64,000 bases of DNA from Sipunculus nudus (lineage: Eukaryota; Annelida; Sipuncula; Golfingiida; Sipunculidae): positions 46,834,401-46,898,400 of the forward strand of contig CM049317.1 of NCBI GenBank assembly GCA_026874595.1, read 5' to 3'. Within the stretch, counting starts at the first letter, position 1. The number at the start of each line of letters is the position of its first letter. Below are positions 1 to 12,200 of this stretch, in pieces. The position numbers and the translations under genes are program-made. The notes beneath the pieces were generated by a model, which saw nothing but the letters and a program-made list of their open reading frames with translations, ran no database searches and was not told where the DNA came from.

Positions 1-844
1 GTCATAGGCTCAGTGTCAAATATTTACTGTAATGTGTTAAAACTTCTACGTTTTCTTACCAAAATTGATACACAATTCATTTAATTCCATTTTGTAAATA
101 TAATATTGAATTTAATTCTCCAACACTCGTTGTAAGGGTGTTCATCTGTCATAAAATGAGGATAGAGGGCACTATTCATTCATCTGAACTAAACATGTAA
201 TATACTAAAATACAATGTTAAAGCATATTTAGAAACTGCTTTTAGCCAAATGACTCATTCACGTAAAATTACAAGGTCTACAGAGGTGAATTTTGCATTT
301 AATGTTTATTCTTTAAATCCAGACTGGCTTTGTCAGAATTTCATTGGAAGCCTAAAAATAAGGTTGGGGTGTCCTTTGTTCTGTGAGTCTGTGAAAGCAT
401 GATTTTGAGTTTCTTGAGAGTCATGCTCTTTCAAATAGCTGATAAAAAATTTGCTCTGAAGAATAAAGAAATAATGTACATACTTCAAACATGGAAAAAA
501 AACCCCTTGATTATTGTAACAAAAAATTGCGAAATTATGATGGCCAATTTTGAGCATAATTCCATTCATAAGAATTGCTTTTTGGCAGTATATACATAAA
601 TTAGCCTTCTATTTTGGTAGCATTATCAGTGGCCTTATGCTGATAGTATTACCTACCATTTCTAAATCTAAAATGTATTTAAATTTATTTTTGAAAATTG
701 ATAAATCATACTCATGCACAGTTTCAGCTAAAGAATCAAGTACTTTTTATTGAAACATGATATTGTTCCTCATTTAAGCAAATTTCACTGTCAACTTGAT
801 AGAAACTTGATAGAAAATTGGGCCATCTGATTCTTCAAAATGTT
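1..844. other. non-coding, no feature seen
   Basis: AT-rich sequence with only short chance reading frames. It probably lies in an intron upstream of the zinc-finger exons that begin at 3488. I see no splice-flanked coding exon here. Confidence 0.5.
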
Positions 845-1336
845 AACACCTGACTGACACCCCATTTCCTGTCTTGGTAGGCCCCACACTGACAGCACCT
901 GACTTACAAACCCTGTTCCTGTCTTGGTAGGCCCCATTTTGACAGGACCTGATCATGACTTAGTCCCCTTTTCATGTCTTGGTAGGCCCCATGTTGACCT
1001 CACCTGATCATCACATACTCCCCTTTTCATGTCTTGATAGGTCCCATCCAGACAGCACTGGACTTAAACACCCCTTTTCATGTCTTGGTACGTCCCATCC
1101 TGACAGCACCTGACTTAAACACCCCATTTCATGTCTTGGTAAGTCCCATCATGACAGAACTTGACTAAAACACTTCTTTTCATGTCTTGGTAGGTCCCAT
1201 GTTGACAGCACCTGATCATGACTTATACCCCTTTTCATGTCTTGGTAGGTCTCATGTTGACAGCACCTGATCATGACTTGCACCCCATTTTCATGTCTTG
1301 GTAGGTCCCATGTTTACAGCACCTGATCTTGACTTA
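845..1336 (+). repeat. ~56-bp minisatellite, left part
   Basis: About nine diverged tandem copies of a 50-57 bp unit with the core CTTGGTAGGTCCCATGTTGA followed by CAGCACCTGATCATGACTTA. The array is cut by a transposon at 1337 and resumes at 3127. The core closely matches the 3' splice site and first bases of the exon at 3488 (TTTGTAG then GTCCCATGCTGA), so the array looks like repeated copies of that boundary. Confidence 0.85.
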
Positions 1337-3126
1337 CCGTAAAAACTTGCATATAAGTCGATCTCGCATATAAGTCGAGTATAAATTTTCAGGGTAAATA
1401 TCAGGTAAAAATTTTTTCAAGCCATTCTTGAGGTCATAACAGGTCTGAAGCAGCATACATGACCATCGAGAGTAGTGTGACAGGCCACTGGGGAAAGGTG
1501 AATCATATGACTGGCCACTCGTTTTTTACATTCATACCACTCAAATTTTTTTTTAAACTGTAAAAATGTCATTTGTTTTGTAGTGCAATCTATTGAAAAG
1601 TTATTGGGCATCATAAAGACTCTAAGATTAATAAATATAACAGGTCGATACTTTAAGTATTTTGCAGAAATAAAGATCGTCTGACACCCAGATAGGCAGG
1701 TGCGCGATGATAGAACAGCCAAGGATTTCTCACACTTTCCGTCATTGCTCATTTATTTTAAACTTTTAATGATTGTTTTTGTCAGATATCAATAAAAACA
1801 TGACTATTTAAACGTGTTACTAAAACGGAATTGTCGCGGACTTCTCTACATTTTATATAATCTAAGGTGAAAAGAACGCGCGAAGTTGGACCAAGCGAGT
1901 AGCCTGAAAAGGCCACGTGACAGTGTAAGCTGTCCTCAGCTTGGTCATATCTGTGGATCAAGGGCAGTAATTTTATTATCAGAGATTGTTATTATACATT
2001 CTGAAAAAACACAAGGCCGTAAACGACAGTTTTATTCAAGTTTTAATTAACTCCGGTCTTCCTTGCCTCAACAGACGGACGCATTAATGAACAATTACAT
2101 GCGAAATAATTGCATATATGCAGCGTAGGTATCCAGCATAGCGAACCGCAGAGTGAGAGCACGGAAGCCAGGGCAACACGTGGACAACAAGTCAGACGTT
2201 CTTTGATCAAACTCCGTTTTCCTATCTTTTTGATGAAAGTTTTCGTGAATGAATCATATATTTCACATTCTGTGGAGTACTAATTTTGACTAAGTCTTGC
2301 AGATTTTGTTTTCGTTTGTTCATAGCGATATCGATGTCAGGTTGAACTTCGGTCTATTTTTTCCCCCGAGCTTTGCTCAGGGCCGCAGTCATTCACTACG
2401 ATTTGGGGTGATTTTTAAGTAGGAACTTCTGAACGGAGTGATTATTTCTGCCGTGTCTAAGTACACAAGTGAACAGCGTGACCTACTTTAGGGCTTCTTG
2501 GGACAGGCAGTCATCCCCGTACCGAGTGAGGGCTAATCGGTGTTGTAATCAGCAATTTGTCACTTGTCTGTAGTTCAGAATATCACGGCCCACAGCCTTT
2601 TACCGTTTACATGTTTGCAAACTTACGCAAGCACCAAATGTTTTTGTGGGGGAATACTGTAACATAATTGGATGTCAAATACACAGGGGCCGATGCCCTG
2701 GATAAAATCCCAAATGATTACGCAATACCTGTGCCTCTTGCACTCATACTTAATCGCCCGTGAATGAAGCTCATTATAGCTAGACGTGGGTCATTTCCTG
2801 GTTATCATCAACCATGTAAATTGCAAACATTTTAAAATACTGCATTATCCAAATGAAAGAACAGCGTTAATGGTCAAAATTTGAAAAAAAAATATATTCG
2901 GTAACCTTATTAGACTGTATTTTTGGACCGAAAGAGGGACTTGTGTACCTGCCTTCACCGGACACGGATATCTAGTTGTCGATCAGTTAAGACATTCCGG
3001 CCGGCAGTTTGACTAAGTTCGTGCAAAATTTTGCCTCTCAGGCTTAGACCCGCACATAAGTCGACTCCCATTCCTTGGATTAATTTTTTTGGAACAAATT
3101 TCTCGACGTATATGCGGTTTTTACGG
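1337..3126. mobile_element. nonautonomous TIR DNA transposon, TA target site
   Basis: A 1790-bp insertion bounded by CCGTAAAAAC on the left and GTTTTTACGG on the right, with TA on both sides. The inverted similarity extends about 26 bp inward (GCATATAAGTCGA on the left against the inverted TCGACGTATATGC on the right). It interrupts a minisatellite unit, and neighbouring units show the empty site (GACTTACACCCC). No transposase reading frame is evident. The longest frame inside (minus, about 1417-1752) matches no family I know. TA duplication and TIR style suggest the Tc1/mariner/pogo group, but the family is inferred. Confidence 0.75.
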
Positions 3127-3487
3127 TACACCCCTTTTTCATGTTTTGGTTGGTTCCATGTTAACAGCCCCTGATTATGATATACACCCTTTTTCCAATT
3201 TTGGTAGGTCCCATGTTGACAGCCCCTGATCATGATATACAACCCCCCTTTCCTGTTTTGGTAGGTCCCATGTTGACAGCCCCTGATCATGATATAAATC
3301 CCTTTTTCCTGTTTTGGTAGGTCCCATGTTGACAGCCCCTGATCATGATATACACCCCTTTTTCCTGTTTTGGTAGGTCCAATTCTGACAGCCCCTGATC
3401 ATGATATCAATCCCTTTTTCCTGTCTTGGTAGGTCCCATGTTGACAGCACCTGATCATGACTTACTCCCCTTTTTATGTCTTTGTAG
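3127..3487 (+). repeat. ~56-bp minisatellite, right part
   Basis: Continuation of the array at 845-1336, with about six copies. The last copy runs directly into the real splice acceptor of the exon starting at 3488. Most copies keep a TTTTGGTAG or CTTGGTAG acceptor-like stretch followed by GTCCCATG. Confidence 0.85.
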
Positions 3488-3680
3488 GTCCCATGCTGAT
3501 AACACCAGCATCTCAGACCAGCCCAGCGGCAGCTGTTGTTGCTGAACCAGGCTTGACAGCAGCCCCTGATGTCATCCCAGCTGCTCCTTCCCAACCAGAC
3601 ACCCTGCCACAGGATGTGCCAGACTCACACCCAAGACAGGAACCCCATGGACCTGACTCCCTGGAAGTGGAGGATGAACG
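3488..3680 (+). CDS. TAX1BP1/CALCOCO-like protein, penultimate exon
   Basis: Internal coding exon bounded by TTTGTAG and a GTAAGC donor. It enters with two bases completing a codon and leaves with CG, which joins the G of the next exon to make Arg. It encodes about 64 residues of a low-complexity Pro/Ala/Ser/Asp linker without secondary-structure motifs, ending in an acidic LEVEDER stretch. In TAX1BP1-type autophagy receptors a disordered linker separates the coiled coil from the C-terminal zinc fingers, which fits. The SKICH and coiled-coil exons are not in the window. The assignment depends on the next exon. Confidence 0.7.
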
Positions 3681-3974
3681 GTAAGCTGTTGTTCTTGTTG
3701 TTGTAACATATTCACATGGCACATCATGACTGATCATGTTTACCTTTGAAGAGGTGAACTCTAGCGTGCTGAGTTGTGTAAACATATAAATGTCTTGTAC
3801 ACACACTGTGTGTTATACAGTTATTACAGATGTACACAACAGTGATTTCAACTCATGTTTTTAATTTGACTCAGAAAAGAACAGTTTCAAGTTAGAGTCA
3901 TATGTATCAACTTTCTGAAGAACTGAAAAAAAAAGAAAATTTCATTACATGCAGCCAGAGATCTTTATATTTAT

Positions 3975-4175
3975 TATCTTTTCCCAACAATAAAAATGAA
4001 TGAACAACCAAAGCTACTGATGACTCCTCTGTTCCTAACAATAAAAATGAATGAACAACCAAAGCTTCTGATGACTCCTCTGTTCCTAACAATAAAAATG
4101 AATGAACAATCAAAGCTTCCGATGACTCCTCTGTTCCCAACAATAAAAATGAATGAACAACCAAAAGCTTCTGAT
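3975..4175 (+). repeat. 51-bp tandem repeat before the last zinc-finger exon
   Basis: About 3.7 copies of a 51-bp unit (AATAAAAATGAATGAACAAC, then CAAAGCTTCTGATGACTCCT, then CTGTTCC). The last copy grades into the acceptor CTTCTGATGTCTTTACAG of the exon at 4186. Confidence 0.85.
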
Positions 4176-4185
4176 GTCTTTACAG

Positions 4186-4393
4186 GTTCATGGACGCTGA
4201 TGGAGAACCTCAGAAGATTTGCCCCGTTTGTGCGACTGCATTTCCTGCTGATCTTACCCAGACACAGTTTGAACTGCACATTGACAGCCATTATGGCAGA
4301 TCCTGTCCGATCTGCTCTGAGTACTTCAGTAACGACATAAACCAGACACCCGCGTTCGAAGACCATGTGCAGCAGCACTTTGTGAATGAGTGA
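4186..4393 (+). CDS. TAX1BP1-like C-terminal tandem UBZ zinc fingers (terminal exon)
   Basis: Terminal exon, acceptor TCTTTACAG, stop TGA at 4391-4393. After an RFMDADGEPQ leader it encodes two adjacent C2H2 ubiquitin-binding (UBZ1-like) fingers. The first is CPVC, 15 residues, then HIDSH. The second is CPIC, 16 residues, then HVQQH, four residues before the stop. Paired C-terminal fingers with this spacing and Phe/Pro pattern are typical of TAX1BP1 and CALCOCO-family selective-autophagy receptors, where they bind ubiquitin on cargo. The family call is strong; whether it is the TAX1BP1 or CALCOCO1 orthologue cannot be decided from this fragment. Upstream exons lie outside the window. Confidence 0.85.
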
Positions 4394-4538
4394 AGAGATT
4401 ACAGAGATTGGAATGTTTTATACAAGAGAATGTTGAGTGCAGGTTAATGAGTGTGGGCAAATGGACTTACAGCTGAAGTGTATATGAATTATGATAGTTA
4501 GGGCTGATAGAGATATACATGATTCCATGTTTATATAA

Positions 4539-4544
4539 AATAAA
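4539..4544 (+). terminator. candidate poly(A) signal AATAAA of the zinc-finger gene
   Basis: First AATAAA about 145 bp after the stop at 4393. Other AATAAA motifs occur near 5133 and 6250, so the real 3' end may be further downstream. Confidence 0.35.
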
Positions 4545-6360
4545 CTCTCACTGATTCACATGATCAAATATATATTAAGACAACCACAAACATATGTACT
4601 GTTTGTTCTATGCATTGATATTTCAGACATGTTATTAGATTAAGATATATTTATGAGTATTTTAAATGTTACTGTTTATAATATTAAGATTTTTCCAAAA
4701 TTCTTTCAAGGGCTATTTGTGTATTATACATCCATTGCCAGCATAGTAAAGTTTATTTTGTCTCATTTACATTTATTTATCCATGAGTCACAGGTGAATT
4801 AGAATATATATGTATTTATCTTCACATACACATAAACAATTACAAAAAAAACCCAGTATGTCTTTGAGTAAAACCAGAGGATTAACATTTATAAAGAATA
4901 TATCTTGTGTAAGACCATTTACCAGAACAATTTAAGTTGTATAACATATTTCAGTGGAGAGGTATAATCAAGTCTAGTTTTTTGTAATGTTTGTTAAGAG
5001 TGTATCAATGTGCAAGACCTGCAAAGATGTGTACCAATATAGGTTTGATCATATAAAGTAAGGCTGGATTATTCCTTAGTGGTCACTCACTCCTGGCAGT
5101 GATAGTCTTGTACTTTCAGAATCAGTCATTGCAATAAATCATAAAATTTCCGTCATTCATACTTGTATATCACTGTCCAGAGTAACAAATACAGCCTGAT
5201 GAGCACTTTGTTGAAAAAAATTATTTTAAAAACAAATATTTCTCAGAAATAATTTAATATGTTTTGCTGATTTTAGTCTGCTTAAGGCTTGCTGTATCAC
5301 TCATAAAAACTTGTGATGCCACCTATATTTCATTCAATTTAAGACAGTTCAATTTGTATTTTGAGACTGATATATTACAGCAGTCATATCACTTTTGGAG
5401 TTAAGAGTCAGGTTTATAGCTTTGAATCCAAAAGAATCAGCAGTATAAAGAAATATGTTTCCATGTCATGATGCAAAGTGGAAGAACATTTTACTGATCA
5501 AGTTTCAGAACTTTAGTGGACACAGGACTAATAGTTCTCAGATGACATTTACTCTCAAGTTTCACAGGTTGCAGCATTGGTCAAGAAAGTTTAATGTAAT
5601 GTGTCTTGTGAATTCCATGTTAGGCCTGTGGCTATTTCTAGCATTAATACAGTTGTGTGGACTGTGTTGAGGTCAGGTTTAGCTTTATTACAGTTGTCTG
5701 GATTATCTTGATGCTTTGTTTACACTTTGCCATAGTCACTAGAACAGTTTTGATGCAAAGTCTAGCATGAACAAGGCTATATAGCGTTAGGACTTAGTTT
5801 AACTTTAACACAGCTTTTGGGCAGTTTTGGGGCCATGCATAGCTCTAATATACTGTAATGAACAGTTTGGATGCCAGATCTGTGCAATTACACAGCTATT
5901 ATTGATGAGCAGCCACATGAAATGTGCTGAATATGAAGTCAGTTTTAAAGTTGTGGGCATACCTGAAGAAAAATGATACTTAAATGACCTGGTTATAATT
6001 TCATGGTTGATGAACCCCAAGAGTAAGTGGCTTTATCTCAAGTGAATGATTGACATTTGTTATACTCCTATATATGAAGCTTTGTTTTTAATGTATTCTC
6101 AGATTCTTATCACATAGACTCAAAATGATTTATAAATGAAAGCATTATACAGACTGTGTGCAGAATGTTGTTGATTCTTTTGACCATCACAACATTTTAA
6201 TGTGTTGGATATGGTTACATTTCTTTGTCTGGAATATTAATTTCACTGTAATAAATGTGCAAAATATAGATGGGGATTTTTATTTATGGTAGGCAATGTA
6301 AAGGTGTATTGTAGCATTAAAAACATAATCCATCCCTCTGTGGAAACCCTCTTTAAGGGC
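4545..6360. other. 3' UTR or intergenic, no gene seen
   Basis: Unique-looking AT-rich sequence with short chance frames only. It may contain the distal 3' UTR of the zinc-finger gene. Confidence 0.4.
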
Positions 6361-6364
6361 TATC

Positions 6365-8060
6365 TAGGTCATTTCAATGCAGACTGAAAGTTATCTGAGC
6401 TATAGTGATTACTCTTCATCCATCATCTGTCCATCTGTCCATCTGTCTGCCCTTTAACAGGGCACATATCATAACCACTTGACCTAAAAACTTCTAACTG
6501 AAAACCAATGGAGGGCCATGAAAAATTCCTATGAAACTGTGACCTATATCCTCCGAGCTATGGGGCTCATAAATACCCCCCCCCCCGAATAATAAAAAAT
6601 TTACTACAAAAGCTCCAATACCTGAATAAACAATTGCTTTGATCCTTTCCATGTATTAATCAAATGGTGTTTCATCATTTCCTGAAGACTGGTGGCGCCA
6701 CCTGTATTTTTTCTAATGTTTAGCTCAGCTGACTGTAATTCATCTGAGCTTTAGGAATTACTCTTTGTCCGTCCGTCGTCTGTCCGTTAACAGGGCACAA
6801 ATCGTAACCGCTGGACCTGGAATCTTCTAACTTGACATCCAGAGAGGCCCATGAAAAATCTCCTTGGACACCTGGAATTTGGTCTCTGTTACCGATATTC
6901 TTTGAGCTATGGGGCTCCGAAGTACCCCCCAGAATAATGGAAAATTTGATTCAAAAGCTCAAGTATCTGAACAACTAATGCATTGATTACCATGATTCTT
7001 TGCATGGATATTGATCATCGAGTGTTTCATCAGTTTCTGCAGACTGGTGGGTCCATCTGTATCATTTCTATTTTTACGATTTTTTTTCTATTTTTGAGAC
7101 CTTTTAAGATGCAGTCATCTGTTAACAGAGCACAATTTATAATGAATGGGCCTAGATTCTTCTATCTTGATTTGCAGAAAGGCTCATGAAAAGTCCCCTT
7201 GGAAACCTAAAATTATGTCTCTGTTACCCTAAACCTATGGGGCTTCCAAATACCCCAAAGAATAATGGAAAATTTGATACAAAAGCTCACGTATCTAACA
7301 ACTAATACATTGATCACCATGATTTTTTGCGTGGATATTTTTCATGGAATGTTTCTTCAGTTTCTGCAGACTGGTGGCGCCACCTGAAATTTTTCTATTT
7401 TTTAGAGTTTTTTTTTCTCTGTTTTTGAGACCCTTTAAAGATGTGGTCTTCTGTTTACAGGGCACAAATCGTAATGACTGGACCTAATTTCTTGTATCTT
7501 GACGTGCATGGCGGCCCATGAAAATACTCCTTGGAAACTTGAAATTAGGTCTCTGTCACCCATTAATTCCAAGCTATGGGGCTTAGAAGTACCCCCAGAA
7601 TTACTAAAAATTTGATACAAAAGCTTTTGTTTCTGAACAACAAGTGCATTTATGGCCATCATTCTTTGCATGCATATTCATCATGGAGTGTTTCATCAAT
7701 TCCTGCACTGGTATCGCAACTTGCATTTTTTCTTTTTTTTTATACGATTTTTAGCTCAGCTGACTAAGTCATATGAGCTATAGTCGTGGTCATTTGTTCG
7801 TCGGCTGTCCGTCCGTCCGTCCGTCTAGCTGTCCCTTCGTCCGTCCGTCCGTTAAACTGGCACGTTTTGAAACCGTTGGCCCTACGAATCTGAAATCATA
7901 CCGTTAGATGTCCCCAAAATCTTCTACCATACCGAAAATTGGGTCATTAGGACTTCGTTCCTTCAAGATATTAAGGAAAAACCTCTATTTTCCATTAAAA
8001 ACCTATTGTTACACTTCAAGACTGCCTTATATCAAAACCACTGACCTGATATTGATCATT
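6365..8060 (+). repeat. cluster of dispersed 'TCAGCTGA...GGCACAAATCGTAACC' repeats
   Basis: At least four diverged copies (starting near 6385, 6720, 7085 and 7755) of a 300-450 bp unit. Shared blocks are TTTAGCTCAGCTGACT, (GTCC)n runs, TTAACAGGGCACAAATCGTA, GACCT.GAATCTTCTAACTT, TATGGGGCT.. followed by CCCC, and GACTGGTGGCGCCACCTG. The same family recurs at 13.5-14.9 kb and 61.1-61.9 kb. No protein is encoded. A tandem GTCC microsatellite lies at about 7800-7855. Confidence 0.8.
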
Positions 8061-8074
8061 TTTAATATATTAAT

Positions 8075-8345
8075 TAGGGCCCCGCTTGAAAGGCGGGTGC
8101 CCTATAGTAATCGACTTGTCCGTTTGTCTGTCTGTCTTGCCGTCTGTCCGTCCGTCCGTCTGTCCGTCCGTCCATCCGTCCACAAATTCTTTTCCGGATG
8201 ATAACTCCAGTTAGGATTGACGGATTGAGTGCAAACCTGAAATATGTATTAACCATCAATTATGGAAGATCCCTATCGATTTTGGGGTCCGGATGTCAAA
8301 GGTCAAAAAAGTTATTCACAGTTTGGTGTTAAATTTTAGGTCTCT
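8075..8345 (+). repeat. dispersed repeat with GC hairpin and (GTCC)n
   Basis: Begins with the hairpin GGGCCCCGCTTGAAAGGCGG followed by GTGCCC. It continues through a GTCC/GTCT microsatellite (8105-8180) into AACTCCAGTTAGG...GTTATTCACAGTTTGGTGTT. A diverged second copy of the latter half is at 8725-8905. Confidence 0.65.
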
Positions 8346-8724
8346 CTTTCAGCAGGGCAGAAATCATTATTGTAACCATAATTGTATGTTACACCTTAAC
8401 AGTAGGATAAGTAGGTTGCGCTCTCTTACATTGTTTACACAATAACTCGTAAAAAGTATTTCATATAAGGTCCCCAGACTCACGGCAGTGATAGACCTTT
8501 TGATGGGCTACATCATGTATGAAGATTGGTGATATTGATGGATTTTCAAGGTCACAGAGGTGATAATGCTAAAATGATGTTAACCAAATAGCTCGCAAAC
8601 AATTTGACTAACACTCACTGAACTTGCACCAGTTATGTTTGTTATGAAGGGCTAGGTCAAGTTCGAAGATGGATGACCTTGACAGAGGCAATAATTCTCA
8701 AATGATGTTAATGCAATAACTCGC

Positions 8725-8905
8725 AAAGAATTTGATGAACAAGCAAATTCGTTTCTGCATAATAACTCCCCTAACATATGATGGATGTGATTCAAACATA
8801 AGATGTATCCCCCATGGCTTAAGGGAGAAGCTTATTGATATTGGGTGAGAAGGAAAAAAAAGTAATATACAGTTTGGTGTTCAGTTGCTGGTGTCCCCTT
8901 CAGCA
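8725..8905 (+). repeat. second copy of the 8170-8345 repeat
   Basis: Shares CAAATTC, ATAACTCC, a GATTCAAAC-like block, GATATTGGG, TATACAGTTTGGTGTT and CTTCAGCAGG with 8170-8345 in the same order. Non-coding. Confidence 0.5.
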
Positions 8906-9589
8906 GGCCAGAAATGGATGAATCTTTTTCGAGTCACTTGTGTACAGCGGCATTACATTTTCACAGCATATTTTGTACAGACAACTTGAAGATTCCCCGG
9001 AAAAGGATACACTGACCCAACGCACCACAGTGGCTCTCATTTAGACCATCTTTGGACAAATCTATCTCCACTTCCAACATCTCAAGGAATTTGGACCTAT
9101 TATAGTGACCATCAACAAATTTACATTGATATTCATATGTAGCCATTCTACACATCATAGCGCATCTGTAGACCCAAGCCCAAGAATAGCTGAATCTCAG
9201 TTCAAGAGAATGACCATTTTATCACTACTAACCAGCAGCTGACTCTCTCTAATTCTACAAGGTTTATGTACAGACTCAAGCCTCACATATAATAAGGCCA
9301 ATTCAACATACAAATACTGGGAAAATATTTGACACAGCCCAGCCAAGACTTCAACCAAGTATAATTGGCACAGGTAATACAGAAATACAGAAACTAAAAA
9401 TGCATGCAGTTCTTTTATATCATTATTTTGATATCTTTGAACATTTTCATATTACCATATCTTTTCTTCCAGTTTATACATGTCAGCTGTTCTTTACAAG
9501 TTCTTTAATTTTCAAATATCACTCTATCAGCCCATGCTACCAAAGTACACTAAATTCACAGTACTTCAATTTATAATGACTGCATCATT

Positions 9590-9960
9590 TGCGTGCCCTT
9601 ACTGACCTGTCAGTTTTCTAGTTCCTCTGTATTTCCTATGTACATACCAGAAATTAGTACATTATTTTTGTAATTCTTCAAGTAATGGGCCTGAACATAA
9701 TGCATTTTGTAAAAATTCAGGAAATACATTTACTCCCTTAACTTGAGAATTGCTGAAGCCAGAGACTTTCTTTCAGGTATATATCTGGTATATAACTATA
9801 TTTAATCAAGATTCAATTGTATACCCAAAATTAGATCTGAATTTTCAAATTTTATAAGTTATAAGCATAAATATAAAATCAGTACCTTAAATTTTGCCCA
9901 GTTTTGACCATGGCACATTTTATTCTTGTAACTGCTGTAGATTTGATTTTCACAGCTTGT
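9590..9960 (+). repeat. segmental duplicate, uninterrupted copy
   Basis: Matches 10317-10424 joined to 11221-11430. Shared blocks include TGGGCC.GAACATAATGCA, CTCCCTTAACT.GAG.ATTG and TGTATACCCAAAATTAG. This copy lacks the 796-bp insertion and so serves as the empty site. Confidence 0.75.
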
Positions 9961-10316
9961 TTTCATAAGCATATTATCTGTAAAGATCTGAAATGTGAAA
10001 CCAGTTGATAAAAAACTAGATTTTATTCAAGTTTTCAAGCACCATGTAAAGCATTGTTTAGATCAAGCAAGTGTTTTGCAGTTTGCTAGAGCTCAGCTCC
10101 CCAGCTTCTCAGGCCAGCTCTCAGCTTCCAAAATTTGGCATACAGTTAGATGTCCCCCGAATCCCCTACAAAAAATAGCAAAAAGGTTGGTCACTAGTAC
10201 TTCATTCCTTCGAGATATTAAAAAACCTTCAAGTTTCCATTAAAAATCCATTGTTACACTTCAAGACTGCCTAATATCAACACCACTCATCTGACTTTGA
10301 TCATATATAATATAAA

Positions 10317-11430
10317 TGTATTTGTATTCATTCTCTATGCACATGCCAGAAATGATGTCAGTACAGCGTAATTGTTACAAGTTCTGGGCCCGAACATAAT
10401 GCACAATTTAAATATAAAGAAATACAGTAGAGCGTCGTTTTTCCGAAAGCGTCGGGGGACAAGCTTTTTGTTCGTAAAAACGAACATTCGGAAATGCGGA
10501 CAAGGGTCTAGCGCAAATTAGTACGACAGTTAAAAATTAACTTAATGTCATTTTACCCTAGGAACACGGCGTTTCTTTTCGATATTCCTAATTGACGACC
10601 TGGACGTTTGGATATTGGATTATTGCTGAGCATTATTGGCAAAAATCAGTCTAACCTGCTTTATGGATACGTGCGTGCTCTTTTTCCATCAAATTCACTG
10701 GAGGGAAAGGTCAAATGACATCGCCAAGGAACACGGTGTTCCTATCGATCTACGTAATTGAAGACCGGGACATATAAAAGCTGCTCGAGCCTAAGCGTTT
10801 AATGAATTATACCTCACCAATGCTGACGCGAGTAAACTGCTCAGTTATTTGGCATGACATCCTGTCCAAAGCCAACGAACTATGCTTGCCTGAGTACAAA
10901 CGAGATGTGATTGATAACAAACATGTGCTCTTGGATAAACTGCCGGTCGCTTGCTAGGGGTGCAGGGGGCCGAGCGTTGCGGGACTAGCTGTAGTTTTCA
11001 CACCCTTGCCCCAGCGATATCATCGGCCCCAGAACTAATTAATTAGGGTCACCACTGGGCTTAACACGTTATCCACAGGCCTTGTGACTCATACTCATTT
11101 TAGGTTTTAACATACTTGAAATATATTTTGGAAATATGAATAAATTTTCGGTTCCCCATTTAAATTTTCGGAAAAACGAATTTTCGGAAATTCGGCATTC
11201 GGAAATACGGCGCTCTACTGTATATTCACTCCCTTAACTCGAGGATTGCTGAAGTTAGGGATTTTTTTCTTCAGGGATATAACATTATTGAATTAAGATT
11301 CATTGTATACCCAAAATTAGTTCTGAATTTATTAGCATAAATATAAAATCATTACCTTAAATTTTGCCTAAGTTTGACCATAGCATGTTTGTTTCCTGTA
11401 AGCACTGTTGATATAATTTTCATATCATGC
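10317..11430 (+). repeat. segmental duplicate, interrupted copy
   Basis: Second copy of 9590-9960, split by the pogo-like element at 10425-11220. The stretch just upstream (10170-10310) also matches 7918-8060. Confidence 0.7.
10425..11220. mobile_element. nonautonomous pogo/Tigger-like DNA transposon
   Basis: A 796-bp element with terminal inverted repeats (left CAGTAGAGCGTCGTTTTTCC, right inverted CAGTAGAGCGCCGTATTTCC) and TA on both sides. CAGTAGAGCG-type ends with a TA duplication are characteristic of pogo/Tigger elements. No transposase frame remains. The empty-site paralogue at 9590-9960 confirms the boundaries. Confidence 0.85.
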
Positions 11431-11436
11431 AGAAAT

Positions 11437-12200
11437 ATGGCGCCACCTGTCATAAAATCAAGAAAGCTGTCCAGGATGTATAGACCTGCAAAATTTTAGG
11501 CAGATATGTCAAACCATCGTCGAGATATGAGTGATTTTATCCCACGGCAGACAAACAGACGGACGCTGTGTTAAAAAGGGTTGAAGGTATCGCCACCAGT
11601 GTCCGTATGATAAAGAGCTATGTGAGATCTATACACATGCAAATTTTCAAGAAGATACGTCAAACCAGTCCGGAGATATAAGCATGGATGTCTGCAGCGA
11701 ACGTGAATGTAGGTGGCGCGACCTGTCATAAAATCAAGAAAGCTATCCAGGATGTAAACGCATGCCGAATTTCAGGTGAATTAGTCAAACCACTGCAGAG
11801 ATATGAGTGATTTTAACCCAAGGCAGACGAACAGATAGACACTGTCTAAACATGGTTGCAGGTTGCGCCACCATTTTTTGTGTATGTTATAAAGCTACCC
11901 AAGGGCTACATTTGTACCAAAAAAAATTTCGATCGGTCAAACGGTATCCGAGATATGTGGGTTTATGTGTGGAAACAGACGCACAAATGGACGCTGGGCA
12001 GAGAAGAAAGGTCAGAGGTCAACGCCAATGGGTTAGGCACCAGTTCACATGTGACCCGATAATTGGTGTAAGTTTCGGAAAATCAGTCCAGTAGTCTCAG
12101 AGGAGTTCTCCGGAAAAGGAAAACGGCGGCGGCGGCGGCGGCGGCAGCGGAACTCGGTCAAAAACATAGTCTCCGCAAAACTTCGTTTTGGCCGATTCAG
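11437..12200 (+). repeat. diverged ~200-280 bp tandem repeats ending in (CGG)n
   Basis: Repeated blocks TGGCGCCACCTGTCATAAAA, TCAAGAAAGCT.TCCAGGATG, GATATGAGTGATTTTA.CCCA and GGCAGACGAACAGA recur two or three times. The array ends in a (GGC)n run (12123-12146) and a palindromic tail around CAAAACTTCGTTTTGGCC. Non-coding. Confidence 0.7.

Noticed and set aside
3488-3680. Collagen- or mucin-type gene for the Pro/Ala-rich exon
   Set aside because: It splices in frame to a zinc-finger terminal exon typical of TAX1BP1-like receptors, which have such disordered linkers.
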